DNA of 64,000 nucleotides from Ectobius pallidus (Eukaryota; Arthropoda; Insecta; Blattodea; Ectobiidae), in NCBI GenBank assembly GCA_964059195.1, contig CAXKWD010000002.1, positions 165,980,559 through 166,044,558 on the forward strand, given 5' to 3'. Of this stretch, positions 52,321-64,000 are shown in pieces. The position numbers were made by a program, and so were the translations under genes. Position 1 is the first letter of the stretch. The number at the start of each line of letters is the position of its first letter. The notes beneath the pieces were generated by a model. That model was not told where the DNA came from. It saw nothing but the letters and a program-made list of their open reading frames with translations, and did not search any database.

Positions 52321-54646
52321 AGACGAACGTCATAACATTTCATTGCGTATAAAACCGTGAACATCAACAATAAAAATGTACCATAGTTTACAAGATAACG
52401 GCTGTCGAACCGTTGAAAACGCCTCGCACGAAAAAAGTTACATCGGCAAAAATAACATCTTTTACATTTCCGCACACTCACAGCATAAAAAAACTTTCTT
52501 AAATAAAAATAAAAATCGACGCTTACGAAAGTTGGCAGGGCTGAGAATCCCGGGAAGGGATGCAGCTTCTATAAAAGCGGAGGATTGTATAAAAGTGGAA
52601 AAAAAAAGTTTCAACTGCCTTTGGCATATAAACTTATGTTTTCTCGGAAACACAAGACATTTTTGAGATTATATTGTTAATGTAAAAACAATATTTTTTA
52701 TTCTTGGAGATGAAAAAAGCGCAGTATTTTAGGAAAGTCGAAATAAAACCATTTTATCAGCCTATTACATAAAATCTCCCAAGAGACGAACGTCATAACA
52801 TTTCATTGCGAATAAAAGCGTGTACATCAACAATAAAAATGTACCATAGTTTACAAGATAACGGCTGTCGAACCATTGAAAACGCCTCGCACGAAAAAAG
52901 TTACATCGGCAAAAATAACATCTTTTACATTTCCGCACACTCACAGCATAAAAAAACTTTCGGAAATAAAAATAAAATCGACGCTTACGAAAGTTTGCAT
53001 GGCTGAGAATCCCGGGAAGGCATGCAGCTTGTATAAAAGCGCAGAATTGTATAAGAGTGGAAAAAGAACAGTTTCAACTGCTTTTGCATATAAACTTATG
53101 TTTCCTCGGAAACGCAAGAAATTTTTGAGATTATATTGTTAATGTAAAAACAGTATCTTTTATTCTTCGAGATGAAAGTCGCGCAGGATTTTTGAAAACT
53201 CGAAATAAAAACGTTTTATCAGCGTACTACATAAATCCTCCCAAATGACAAAAGGCATAACTTTTCTTAGCGAATATAACCATGTACATCAACAATAAAA
53301 ATGTACCATAATTTACGAGATAAAGGCTTTCGAACCGTTGAAAACGCCTCGCACGAAAAAAGTCATATCGGCAAAGATAACATCTTTTTCAATTCCGCAC
53401 ACTCACGGCATAAAAGAAACTTTCGGAAATAAAAATAAAATCGACGCTTACGAAAGTTGGCATGGCTGAGAATCCCGGGAAGGCATGCAGCTTCTATTAA
53501 AGCACAGGATTGTATAAGAGTGGAAAAAGAACAGTTTCAACTGCTTTTGCATATAAACTTATGTTTCCTCGGTAACACAAGACATTTTTGAGATTATATT
53601 GTTAATGTAAAAACAATATTTTTTATTCTTGGAGATGAAAGTCGCGCAGGATTTTAGAAAAGTCGAAATAAAACCATTTTATCAGCCTAGTACATAAAAA
53701 CCCCCAAGAGACGAACGTCATAACATTTCATTGCGAATAAAACCGTGTACATCAACAATAAAAATGTACCGTAGTTTACGAGATAACGGCTGTCGAACCG
53801 TTGAAAACGCCTCGCACTAAAAAAGTCATATCGGCAAAAATAACATCTTTTACAATTCTGCACACTCACAGCATAAAAGAAACTTTCGGAAATAAAAATA
53901 AAATCGACGCTTACGGAAGTTGGTAGGGCTGAGAATCCCGGGAAGGCATGCAGCTTCTATAAAAGCGGAGGATTGTATAAAAGTGGAAAAAAAAAGTTTC
54001 AACTGCCTTTGAATATAAACTTATGTTTCCTCGGAAACGCAAGACATTTTTGAGATTATATTGTTAATGTAAAAACAATATTTTTTATTCTTGGAGATGA
54101 AAATCGCGCAGGATTTTAGAAAAGTCGAAATAAAACCATTTTATCAGCCTAGTGCATAAAAAGTCCCAAGAGACGAACGTCATAACATTTCATTGCGAAT
54201 AAAAGCGTGAACATCAACAATAAAAATGTACCATAGTTTATAAGATAACGGCTGTCGAACCGTTGAAAACGCCTCGCACGAAAAAAGTTACATCGGCAAA
54301 AATAACATCTTTTACATTTCCGCACACTCACAGCATAAAAAAACTTTCGGAAATAAAAATAAAAATCGACGCTTACGAAAGTTGGCAGGGCTGAGAATCC
54401 CGGGAAGGGATGCAGCTTCTATAAAAGCGGAGGATTGTATAAAAGTGGAAAAAAAAAGTTTCAACTGCCTTTGGCATATAAACTTATGTTTTCTCGGAAA
54501 CACAAGACATTTTTGAGATTATATTGTTAATGTAAAAACAATATTTTTTATTCTTGGAGATGAAAAAAGCGCAGTATTTTAGGAAAGTCGAAATAAAACC
54601 ATTTTATCAGCCTATTACATAAAATCTCCCAAGAGACGAACGTCAT
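51760..54646 (+). repeat. Third copy of the 35.5-38.5 kb block
   Basis: Anchors 52,078, 52,542, 53,004, 53,467, 53,930 and 54,392 match 35,877, 36,341, 36,803, 37,266, 37,729 and 38,191 at an offset of 16,201 bp (35 monomers). The left part overlaps segment D copy 2. The block ends in a chimeric monomer whose switch lies in 54,647-54,698. Private changes include CACTAAAAAAG near 53,815 and TTTCTTAAATAAAAA near 52,496. Confidence 0.84.
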
Positions 54647-56245
54647 AACATTTCATTGCGAATAAAAGCGTGTACATCAACAATAAAAATGTACCATATT
54701 TTACGAGATAACGGCTGTCGAACCGTTGAAAACGACTCACACGAAAAAAGTCGTATCGGTAAAAATAACATCTTTTTCAAATCCGCATACTCACAGCATA
54801 AAAGAATCTTTCGGAAATAAAACTAAAATCGACGCTAACGGAAGTTGGAAGGGCTGAGAATCCCGGGAAGGCATGCAGCTTCTATTAAAGCACAGGATTG
54901 TATAAGAGTGGAAAAAGAACAGTTTCAACTGCTTTTGCATATAAACTTATGTTTCCTCGGAAACACAAGACATTTTTGAGATTATATTGTTAATGTAAAA
55001 ACAATATTTTTTATTCTTGGAGATGAAAGTCGCGCAGGATTTTAGAAAAGTCGAAATAAAACCGTTTTATCAGCATACTACATAAAAACTCTCTAGAGAC
55101 GAACCTCATAACATTTCATTGCGAATAAAACCGTGTAACATCAACAATAAAAATGTACCATAGTTTACGAGATAACGGCTGTCGAACCGTTGAAAACGCC
55201 TCGCACGAAAAAAGTCATATCGGCAAAAATAACATCTTTTACAATTCCGAACACTCACAGCATAAAAGAAACTTTCGGAAATAAAAATAAAATCGACGCT
55301 AACGAAAGTTGGCAGGGCTGAGAATCCCGGGAAGGCATGCAGCTTCTATTAAAGCACAGGATTGTATAAGAGTGGAAAAAGAACAGTTTCAACTGCTTTT
55401 GCATATAAACTTATGTTTCCTCGGAAACACAAGACATTTTTGAGATTATATTGTTAATGTAAAAACAATATTTTTTATTCTTGGAGATGAAAGTCGCTCA
55501 GGATTTTAGAAAAGTCGATATAAAACCATTTTATCAGCCTAGTACATAAAAACTCCCAAGAGACGAACGTCAAAACATTTCATTGCGAATAAAAGCGTGT
55601 ACATCAACAATAAAAATGTACCATATTTTACGAGATAACGGCTGTCGAACCGTTGAAAACGACTCACACGAAAAAAGTCGTATCGGTAAAAATAACATCT
55701 TTTTCAAATCCGCATACTCACAGCATAAAAGAATCTTTCGGAAATAAAACTAAAATCGACGCTAACGGAAGTTGGCAGGGCTGAGAATCCCGGGAAGGCA
55801 TGCAGCTTCTATTAAAGCACAGGATTGTATAAGAGTGGAAAAAGAACAGTTTCAACTGCTTTTGCATATAAACTTATGTTTCCTCGGAAACGCAAGAAAT
55901 TTTTGAGATTATATTGTTCATGTAAAAACAGTATCTTTTATTCTTGGAGATGAAAATCGCGCAGGATTTTAGAAAACTCGAAATAAAAACGTTTTATCAG
56001 CGTACTACATAAATCCTCCCAAATGACAAAACGCATAACTTTTCATTGCGAATATAACCATGTACATCAACAATAAAAATGTACCATAGTTTACGAGATA
56101 AAGGCTTTCGAACCGTTGAAAACGCCTCGCACGAAAAAAGTCATATCGGCAAAAATAACATCTTTTTCAATTCCGCACACTCACGGCATAAAGGAAACTT
56201 TCGGAAATAAAAATAAAATCGACGCTTACGAAAGTTGGCATGGCT
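54647..56245 (+). repeat. Chimeric junction and transition
   Basis: Anchors lie at 54,855, 55,319, 55,782 and 56,245. The monomer ending at 54,855 begins like the one ending at 38,653 and finishes like the one ending at 50,690 (CATATTTTACG, AGAATCTTTCGG). The bracketed switch, 54,647-54,698, includes dyad 4 (54,672-54,694). The next monomers repeat the order type 3, GTCGCTCAGG type, type 2 seen at 40.2-41.4, 43.9-45.1 and 49.9-51.1 kb. Confidence 0.82.
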
Positions 56246-59200
56246 GAGAATCCCGGGAAGGCATGCAGCTTCTATAAAAGCGGAGGATTGTATAAGAGTG
56301 GAAAGAGAACGGTTTCAACTGCTTTTGCATATAAACTTATGTTTCCTCGGAAACACAAGACATTTTTGAGTTTATATTGTTAATGTAAAACAATATTTTT
56401 TATTCTTGGAGATGAAAATCGCGCAGGATTTTAGAAAAGTCGAAATAAAACCATTTTATCAGCCTAGTACATAAAAACTCCCAAGAGACGAACGTCATAA
56501 CATTTCATTGCGAATAAAAGCGTGTACATCAACAATAAAAATGTACCATAGTTTACGAGATAACGGCTGTCGAACCGTTGAAAACGACTCAAACGAAAAA
56601 AGTCATATCGGCAAAAATAACATCTTTTATAATTCCGCATACTCACAGCATAAAAGAAACTTTCGGAAATAAAAATAAAATCGACGCTAACGGAAGTTGG
56701 CAGGGCTGAGAATCCCGGGAATGCATGCAGCTTCTATTAAAGCGCAGGATTGTATAAGATTGGAAAAAGAACAGTTTCAACTGCTTTTGCATATAAACTT
56801 ATGTTTCCTCGGAAACACAAGACATTTTTGAGATTATATTGTTAATGTAAAAACAATATTTTTTATTCTTGGAGATGAAAGACGCGCAGGATTTTAGAAA
56901 TGTCGAAATAAAACCATTTTATCAGCCTAGTACATAAAAACTCCCAAGAGACGAACGTCATAACATTTCATTGCGAATAAAAGCGTGTACATCAACAATA
57001 AAAATGTACCATAGTTTACGAGATAACGGCTGTCGAACCGTTGAAAACGCCTCGCACGAAAAAAGTCATATCGGCAAAAATAACATCTTTTACAATTCTG
57101 CACACTCACGGCATAAAGGAAACTTTCGGAAATAAAAATAAAATCGACGCTTACGAAAGTTGGCATGGCTGAGAATCCCGGGAAGGCATGCAGCTTCTTT
57201 AAAAGCGGAGGATTGTATAAGAGTGGAAAGAGAACAGTTTCAACTGCTTTTGCATATAAACTTATGTTTCCTCGGAAACGCAATAAATTTTTAAGATTAT
57301 ATTGTTAATGTAAAAACAGTATCTTTTATTCTTGGAGATGAAAATCGCGCAGGATTTTAGAAAAGTCGAAATAAAACCGTTTTATCAGCATACTACATAA
57401 AAACTCTCTGGAGACGAACCTCATAACATTTCATTGCGAATAAAACCGTGTAACATCAACAATAAAAATGTACCATAGTTTACGAGATAACGGCTGTCGA
57501 ACCGTTGAAAACGCCTCGCACGAAAAAAGTCATATCGGCAAAAATAACATCTTTTACAATTCCGCACACTCACAGCATAAAAGAAACTTTCGGAAATAAA
57601 AATAAAATCGACGCTTACGGAAGTTTGTAGGTCTGAGAATCCCGGGAAGGTTCATCTTCCATTAAAAAGCAGGATTGTATAAGATTGGAAAAAGAACAGT
57701 TTCAACTGCTTTTGCATATAAACTTATGTTTCCTCGGAAACACAAGACATTTTTGAGATTATATTGTTAATGTAAAAACAAATATTTTTTATTCTTGGAC
57801 ATGAAAATTGCGCATGATTTTAGAAAAGTCGATATAAAACCATTATATCAGCCTAGTACATAAAAACTCTCTGGAGACGAACCTCATAACATTTCATTGC
57901 GAATAAAACCGTGTAACATCAACAATAAAAATGTACCATAGTTTACGAGATAACGGCTGTCGAACCGTTGAAAACGCCTCGCACGAAAAAAGTCATATCG
58001 GTAAAGATAACATCTTTTTCAATTCCGCACACTCACGGCATAAAGGAAACTTTCGAAAATAAAAATAAAATCGACGCTTACGAAAGTTGGCATGGCTGAG
58101 AATCCCGGGAAGGCATGCAGCTTCTATAAAAGCGGAGGATTGTATAAGAGTGGAAAGAGAACAGTTTCAACTGCTTTTGCATATAAACTTATGTTTCCTC
58201 GGAAACACAAGACATTTTTGAGATTATATTGTTAATGTAAAAACAATATTTTTTATTCTTGGAGATGAAAATCGCGCAGGATTTTAGAAAAGTCGAAATA
58301 AAACCATTTTATCAGCCTAGTACATAAAAACTCCCAAGAGACGAACGTCATAACATTTCATTGCGAATAAAAGCGTGTACATCAACAATAAAAATGTACC
58401 ATAGTTTACGAGATAACGGCTGTCGAACCGTTGAAAACGACTCACACGAAAAAAGTCATATCGGTAAAAATAACATCTTTTTCAAATCCGCATACTCACA
58501 GCATAAAAGAAACTTTCGGAAATAAAACTAAATTCGAGGCTAACGGAAGTTGGCAGGGCTGAGAATCCCGGGAAGGCATGCAGCTGCTATTAAAGCGCAG
58601 GATTGTATAAGAGTGGAAAGAGAACAGTTTCAACTGCTTTTGCATATAAACTTATGTTTCCTCGGAAACACAAGACATTTTTGAGATTATATTGTTAATG
58701 TAAAAACAATATTTTTTATTCTTGGAGATGAAAGTTGCGCAGGATTTTAGAAATGTCGAAATAAAACCATTTTATCAGCCTAGTACATAAAAACTCCCAA
58801 GAGACGAACGTCATAACATTTCATTGTGAACAAAACGTTTACATCAACAATAAAAATGTACCACAGTTTACGTTATAACGGCTGTCGAACCGTCTCAAAC
58901 GCCTCACACGAAAAAAGTCATATCGGCAAAAATTACATCTTTTACAATTCCGTATACTCACACCATAAAAGAAACTTAGGGAAACAAAAATAAAATCGAC
59001 GCAAACGGAAGTTGGTAGGGCTGAGAATCCCGGGAAGGCATGCAGCTTCTATTAAAGCGCGGTATTGTATAAGAGTGGAAAATGAACAGTTTCAACTGCT
59101 TTTGCATATAAACTTATGTTTCCTCGGAAACGCAATAATTTTTTTGAGATTATATTGTTAACGTAAAAACAGTATCTTTTATTCTTGGAGATGAAAATCG

Positions 59201-60599
59201 CCCAGGATTTTAGAAAAGTCGAAATAAAACCGTTTTATCAGCATACTACATAAAAACTCTCTAGAGACGAACCTCATAACATTTCATTGCGAATAAAACC
59301 GTGTAACATCAACAATAAAAATGTACCATAGTTTACGAGATAACGGCTGTCGAGCCGTTGAAAAAGCCTCGCACGAAAAAAGTCATATCGGTAAAAATAA
59401 CATCTTTTTCAAATCCGCATACTCACAGCATAAAAGAAACTTTCGGAAATAAAACTTAAATCGACGCTAACGGAAGTTGGCAGGGCTGAGAATCCCGGGA
59501 AGGCATGCAGCTTCTATTAAAGCGCAGCATTGTATAAGAGTGGAAAGAGAACAGTTTCAACTGCTTTTGCATATAAACTTATGTTTCCTCGGAAACACAA
59601 GACATTTTTGAGATTATATTGTTAATGTAAAAACAATATTTTTTATTCTTGGAGATGAAAGTCGCGCAGGATTTTAGAAAAGTCGAAATAAAACCATTTT
59701 ATCAGCATACTACATAAAAACTCTCTAGAGACGAACCTCATAACATTTCATTGCGAATAAAACCGTGTAACATCAACAATAAAAATGTATCATAGTTTAC
59801 GAGATAACGGCTGTCGAACCGTTGAAAACGCCTCGCACGAAATAAGTCATATCGGCAAAAATAACATCTTTTACAATTCCGCACACTCACAGCATAAAAG
59901 AAACTTTCGGAAATAAAAATAAAATCGACGCTAACGAAAGTTGGCAGGGCTGAGAATCCCGGGAAGGCATGCAGCTTCTATTAAAGGGCAGGATTGTATA
60001 AGAGTGGAAAAAGAACAGTTTCAACTGCTTTTGCATATAAACTTATGTTTCCTCGGAAACACAAGACATTTTTGAGATTATATTGTTAATGTAAAAACAA
60101 TATTTTTTATTCTTGGACATGAAAATTGCGCATGATTTTAGAAAAGTCGATATAAAACCATTATATCAGCCTAGTACATAAAAACTCCCAAGAGACGAAC
60201 GTCATAACATTTCATTGCGAATAAAAGCGTGTACATCAACAATAGAAATGTACCATAGTTTACGAGATAACGGCTGTCGAACCGTTGAAAACGACTCATA
60301 CGAAAAAAGTCATATCGGCAAAAATAACATCTTTTTCAAATCCGCATACTCACAGCATAAAGAAACTTACGGAAATAGAAATAAAATCGACGCTAACGGA
60401 AGTTGGCAGGGCTGAGAATCCCGGGAAGGCATGCAGCTTCTATTAAAGCGCAGGATTGTATAAAAGTGGAAAAAGAACAGTTTCAACTACTTTTGCATAT
60501 AAACTTATGTTTCCTCGGAAACACAAGACATTTTTGAGATTATATTGTTAATGTAAAAACAATATTTTTTATTCTTGGAGATGAAAGTCGCGCAGGATT
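56246..60599 (+). repeat. Divergent mosaic monomers without higher-order period
   Basis: Anchors lie at 56,707, 57,170, 57,634, 58,097, 58,560, 59,022, 59,487, 59,951 and 60,413. Spacing varies from 462 to 465 bp. Private changes are more frequent than elsewhere: AAGGTTCATCTTCC after 57,634, AAATTCGAGG near 58,530, GTGAACAAAACG near 58,826, CGTTATAACGG and ACCGTCTCAAACG near 58,871-58,900, and GGGAAACAAAAAT near 58,979. The monomer ending at 59,022 is the most altered I saw. Type 3 cassettes are concentrated here (57,376, a hybrid near 57,866, 59,231 and 59,703). Confidence 0.82.
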
Positions 60600-63500
60600 T
60601 TAGAAAAGTCGAAATAAAACCATTTTATCAGCCTAGTACATAAAAACTCCCAAGAGACGAACGTCATAACATTTCATTGCGAATAAAAGCGTGTACATCA
60701 ACAATAAAAATGTACCATAGTTTACGAGATAACGGCTGTCGAACCGTTGAAAACGCCTCACACGAAAAAAGTAATATCGGCAAAAATAACATCTTTTACA
60801 ATTCCGCACATTCACAGCATAAAAGAAACTTTCGGAAATAAAAATAAAATCGACGTTTACGGAAGTTTGTAGGGCTGAGAATCCCGGGAAGGTGCAGCTT
60901 CCATTAAAAAGCAGGATTGTATAAGATTGGAAAAAGAACAGTTTTAACTGCTTTTGCATATAAACTTATGTTTCCTCGGAAACGCAATAATTTTTGAGAT
61001 TATATTGTTAATGTAAAAACAGTTTCTTTTATTCTTGGAGATGAAAATCGCGCAGGATTTTTGAAAACTCGAAATAAAAACGTTTTATCAGCGTACTACA
61101 TAAATCCTCCCAAATGACAAAAGGCATAACTTTTCTTTGCGAATATAACCATGTACATCAACAATAAAAATGTACCATAGTTTACGAGATAAAGGCTTTC
61201 GAACCGTTGAAAACGCCTCGCACGAAAAAAGTCATATTGGCAAAAATAACATCTTTTTCAATTCCGCACACTCACGGCATAAAAGAAACTTTCGGAAATA
61301 AAAATAAAATCGACGCTTACGAAAGTTGGCATGGCTGAGAATCCCGGGAAGGTGCAGCTTCCATTAAAAAGCAGGATTGTATAAGATTGGAAAAAGAACA
61401 GTTTCAACTGCTTTTGCATATAAACTTATGTTTCCTCGGAAACGCAATAAATTTTTGAGATTATATTGTTAATGTAAAAACAGTATCTTTTATTCTTGGA
61501 GATGAAAATCGCGCAGGATTTTTGAAAACTCGAAATAAAAACGTTTTATCAGCGTACTACATAAATCCTCCCAAATGACAAAAGGCATAACTTTTCTTTG
61601 CGAATATAACCATGTACATCAACAATAAAAATGTACCATAGTTTACGAGATAAAGGCTTTCGAACCGTTGAAAACGCCTCGCACGAAAAAAGTCATATCG
61701 GCAAAAATAACATCTTTTTCAATTCCGCACACTCACGGCATAAAAGAAACTTTCGGAAATAAAAATAAAATCGACGCTTACGAAAGTTGGCATGGCTGAG
61801 AATCCCGGGAAGGCATGCAGCTTCTATAAAAGCGCTGGATTTTATAACAGTGTAAAAAAACAGTTTCAACTTCCTTTGGCATATAAACTTGTTTCCTCGG
61901 AAACACAAGACATTTTTGAGATTATATTGTTAATGTAAACACAATTTTTATATTCTTGGAGATGAAAATCGCGCAGGATTTTACAAAAGTCGAAATAAAT
62001 CCATTTTATCAGCCTAGTACATAAAAACTCCCAAGAGACGAACGTCATAACATTTCATTGCGTATAAAACCGTGTACATCAACAATAAAAATGTACCATA
62101 GTTTACAAGATAACGGCTGTCGAACCGTTGAAAACGCCTCGCACGAAAAAAGTTACATCGGCAAAAATAACATCTTTTACATTTTCGCACACTCACAGCA
62201 TAAAAAAACTTTCGGAAATAAAAATAAAATCGACGCTTACGAAAGTTGGCAGGGCTGAGAATCCCGGGAAGGGATGCAGCTTCTATAAAAGCGGAGGATT
62301 GTATAAAAGTGGAAAAAAAAAGTTTCAACTGCCTTTGGCATATAAACTTATGTTTCCTCGGAAACACAAGACATTTTTGAGTTTATATTGTTAATGTAAA
62401 ACAATATTTTTTATTCTTGGAGATGAAAATCGCGCAGGATTTTAGAAAAGTCGAAATAAAACCATTTTATCAGCCTAGTACATAAAAACTCCCAAGAGAC
62501 GAACGTCATAACATTTCATTGCGAATAAAAGCGTGTACATCAACAATAAAAATGTACCATAGTTTACGAGATAACGGCTGTCGAACCGTTGAAAACGCCT
62601 CACACGAAAAAAGTAATATCGGCAAAAATAACATCTTTTACAATTCCGCACACTCACAGCATAAAAGAAACTTTCGGAAATAAAAATAAAATCGACGTTT
62701 ACGGAAGTTTGTAGGGCTGAGAATCCCGGGAAGGTGCAGCTTCCATTAAAAAGCAGGATTGTATAAGATTGGAAAAAGAACAGTTTCAACTGCTTTTGCA
62801 TATAAACTTATGTTTCCTCGGAAACGCAATAATTTTTGAGATTATATTGTTAATGTAAAAACAGTTTCTTTTATTCTTGGAGATGAAAATCGCGCAGGAT
62901 TTTTGAAAACTCGAAATAAAATCGTTTTATCAGCGTACTACATAAATCCTCCCAAATGACAAAAGGCATAACTTTTCTTTGCGAATATAACCATGTACAT
63001 CAACAATAAAAATGTACCATAGTTTACGAGATAAAGGCTTTCGAACCGTTGAAAACGCCTCGCACGAAAAAAGTCATATTGGCAAAAATAACATCTTTTT
63101 CAATTCCGCACACTCACGGCATAAAAGAAACTTTCGGAAATAAAAATAAAATCGACGCTTACGAAAGTTGGCATGGCTGAGAATCCCGGGAAGGCATGCA
63201 GCTTCTATAAAAGCGCTGGATTTTATAACAGTGTAAAAAAAACAGTTTCAACTTCCTTTGGCATATAAACTTGTTTCCTCGGAAACACAAGACATTTTTG
63301 AGATTATATTGTTAATGTAAACACAATTTTTTTTATTCTTGGAGATGAAAATCGCGCAGGATTTTACAAAAGTCGAAATAAAACCATTTTATCAGCCTAG
63401 TACATAAAAACTCCCAAGAGACGAACGTCATAACATTTCATTGCTTATAAAACCGTGTACATCAACAATAAAAATGTACCATAGTTTACAAGATAACGGC

Positions 63501-63638
63501 TGTCGAACCGTTGAAAACGCCTCGCACGAAAAAAGTTACATCGGCAAAAATAACATCTTTTACATTTTCGCACACTCACAGCATAAAAAAACTTTCGGAA
63601 ATAAAAATAAAATCGACGCTTACGAAAGTCTGCAGGGC
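60600..63638 (+). repeat. Irregular short-period repeats near the right end
   Basis: Anchors lie at 60,876, 61,336, 61,797, 62,256, 62,718 and 63,178. The stretch 60,600-61,336 matches 62,442-63,178 at an offset of 1,842 bp, with the rare words GTAATATCGG, GACGTTTACGG, AAGGTGCAGC and CAGTTTCTTTTATTC. The stretch around 61,797-62,256 recurs about 1,381-1,383 bp later. The monomers ending at 61,336 and 61,797 are near-duplicates of each other, and the single monomer ending at 63,178 joins features of both. Spacing falls to 459-462 bp through small deletions beside the anchor. Confidence 0.8.
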
Positions 63639-64000
63639 TGAGAATCACGGGAAGGGATGCAGCTTCTATAAAAGCGGAGGATTGTATAAAAGTGGAAAAA
63701 AAAAGTTTCAACTGCCTTTGGCATATAATCTTATGTTTCCTCGGACACACAAGACATTTTTGAGATTATATTGTTAATGTAAAAGCAATATTTTTTATTC
63801 TTGGAGATGAAAATCGCGCAGGATTTTAGAAAAGTCGAAATAAAACCATTTTATCAGCCTAGTACATAAAAACTCCCAAGAGACGAACGTCATAACATTT
63901 CATTGCGAATAAAAGCGTGTACATCAACAATAAAAATGTACCATAGTTTACGAGATAACGGCTGTCGAACCGTTGAAAACGACTCACACGAAAAAAGTCA
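63639..64000 (+). repeat. Partial monomer at the right end
   Basis: The last anchor reads TGAGAATCACGGG and has lost the CCCGGG core. The monomer continues as ordinary type 1 sequence to the end of the window. The array therefore extends beyond 64,000. Confidence 0.9.

Larger units (their letters stand above)
1..64000 (+). repeat. Satellite DNA array, 463-bp monomer, head to tail
   Basis: The whole window is a single tandem array. The anchor word TGAGAATCCCGGG, or a one-base variant, occurs 138 times in one orientation, first at 421 and last at 63,639, giving 137 complete anchor-to-anchor monomers with a mean of about 461 bp. Partial monomers lie at 1-420 and 63,639-64,000. The usual spacing is 461-464 bp. 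Seven monomers are 436-438 bp because of a 26/27-bp deletion, and several near the right end are 459-461 bp. No inversion, transposon insertion or unique sequence interrupts the array. The CCCGGG core is lost at four anchors: 17,872 and 23,370 (GAATTCCGGG), 31,243 (CCTGGG) and 63,639 (CACGGG). Satellites of this kind usually form centromeric or pericentromeric heterochromatin; that placement is inferred, not shown here. No gene of any kind is supported in any stretch of the window. Confidence 0.98.

Noticed and set aside
56927..57283. Longest open frame, 118 codons on the minus strand, with similar 117- and 108-codon frames at 62,014-62,367, 60,633-60,959 and 62,475-62,801
   Set aside because: These arise where a stop codon or a small indel between two usual short frames happens to be lost. 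The same region is closed in neighbouring monomers, and no family resemblance is visible.
1..64000. Tandem copies of a transposon or LTR element
   Set aside because: There is no transposase, reverse transcriptase or integrase coding sequence, no terminal repeat structure and no target-site duplication. The unit has no ends other than those set by the tandem period.

Overview
The window is one uninterrupted, head-to-tail satellite DNA array from its first base to its last. The unit is an AT-rich monomer of about 463 bp. I followed it with the anchor word TGAGAATCCCGGG, which recurs 138 times in the same orientation at a spacing of 459-465 bp, except for seven shortened monomers of 436-438 bp. 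I see no protein-coding gene, RNA gene, transposon, CRISPR array, simple-sequence run or unique sequence. The many short open frames are by-products of the repeat: they lie on both strands over the same bases, run about 60-118 codons, and cannot continue from monomer to monomer because 463 is not a multiple of 3.

This organisation is typical of eukaryotic centromeric, pericentromeric or other heterochromatic satellite. My hand count of monomer 421-883 gives 36% G+C and 23 CpG, more than the roughly 15 expected by chance. CpG is therefore not depleted, which fits an invertebrate or another lightly methylated genome better than a vertebrate. I do not recognise the family and cannot name the species.

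Layout. 1-10,229: an 8- or 9-monomer higher-order repeat (units 3,675 and 4,137 bp, plus a partial third). 10,230-12,453: a transition with a lone variant monomer and the start of a 5-monomer repeat (2,289 bp). 12,454-23,541: a 12-monomer unit of 5,498 bp present twice and apparently almost identical. 23,542-25,682: transition. 25,683-about 33,780: a 7-monomer repeat of about 3,243 bp, two full copies and one partial. 33,780-36,594: transition, in which a divergent monomer type (type 2) first appears. 36,595-about 54,646: nested duplications with offsets of 1,850, 3,704, 9,721 and 16,201 bp (4, 8, 21 and 35 monomers). 54,647-64,000: mosaic, increasingly divergent monomers without a stable higher-order period, perhaps approaching an array edge.

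The window is best read as a record of array evolution. It shows whole-monomer gain and loss by unequal exchange through chimeric monomers, a roughly 97-bp conversion tract, a 26-bp deletion that removes a small palindrome and marks lineages, and recent multi-kilobase duplications. Each monomer carries several short inverted repeats, and some of the exchange junctions I could bracket include one of them. A possible role in centromere function or non-B DNA structure is inference only.
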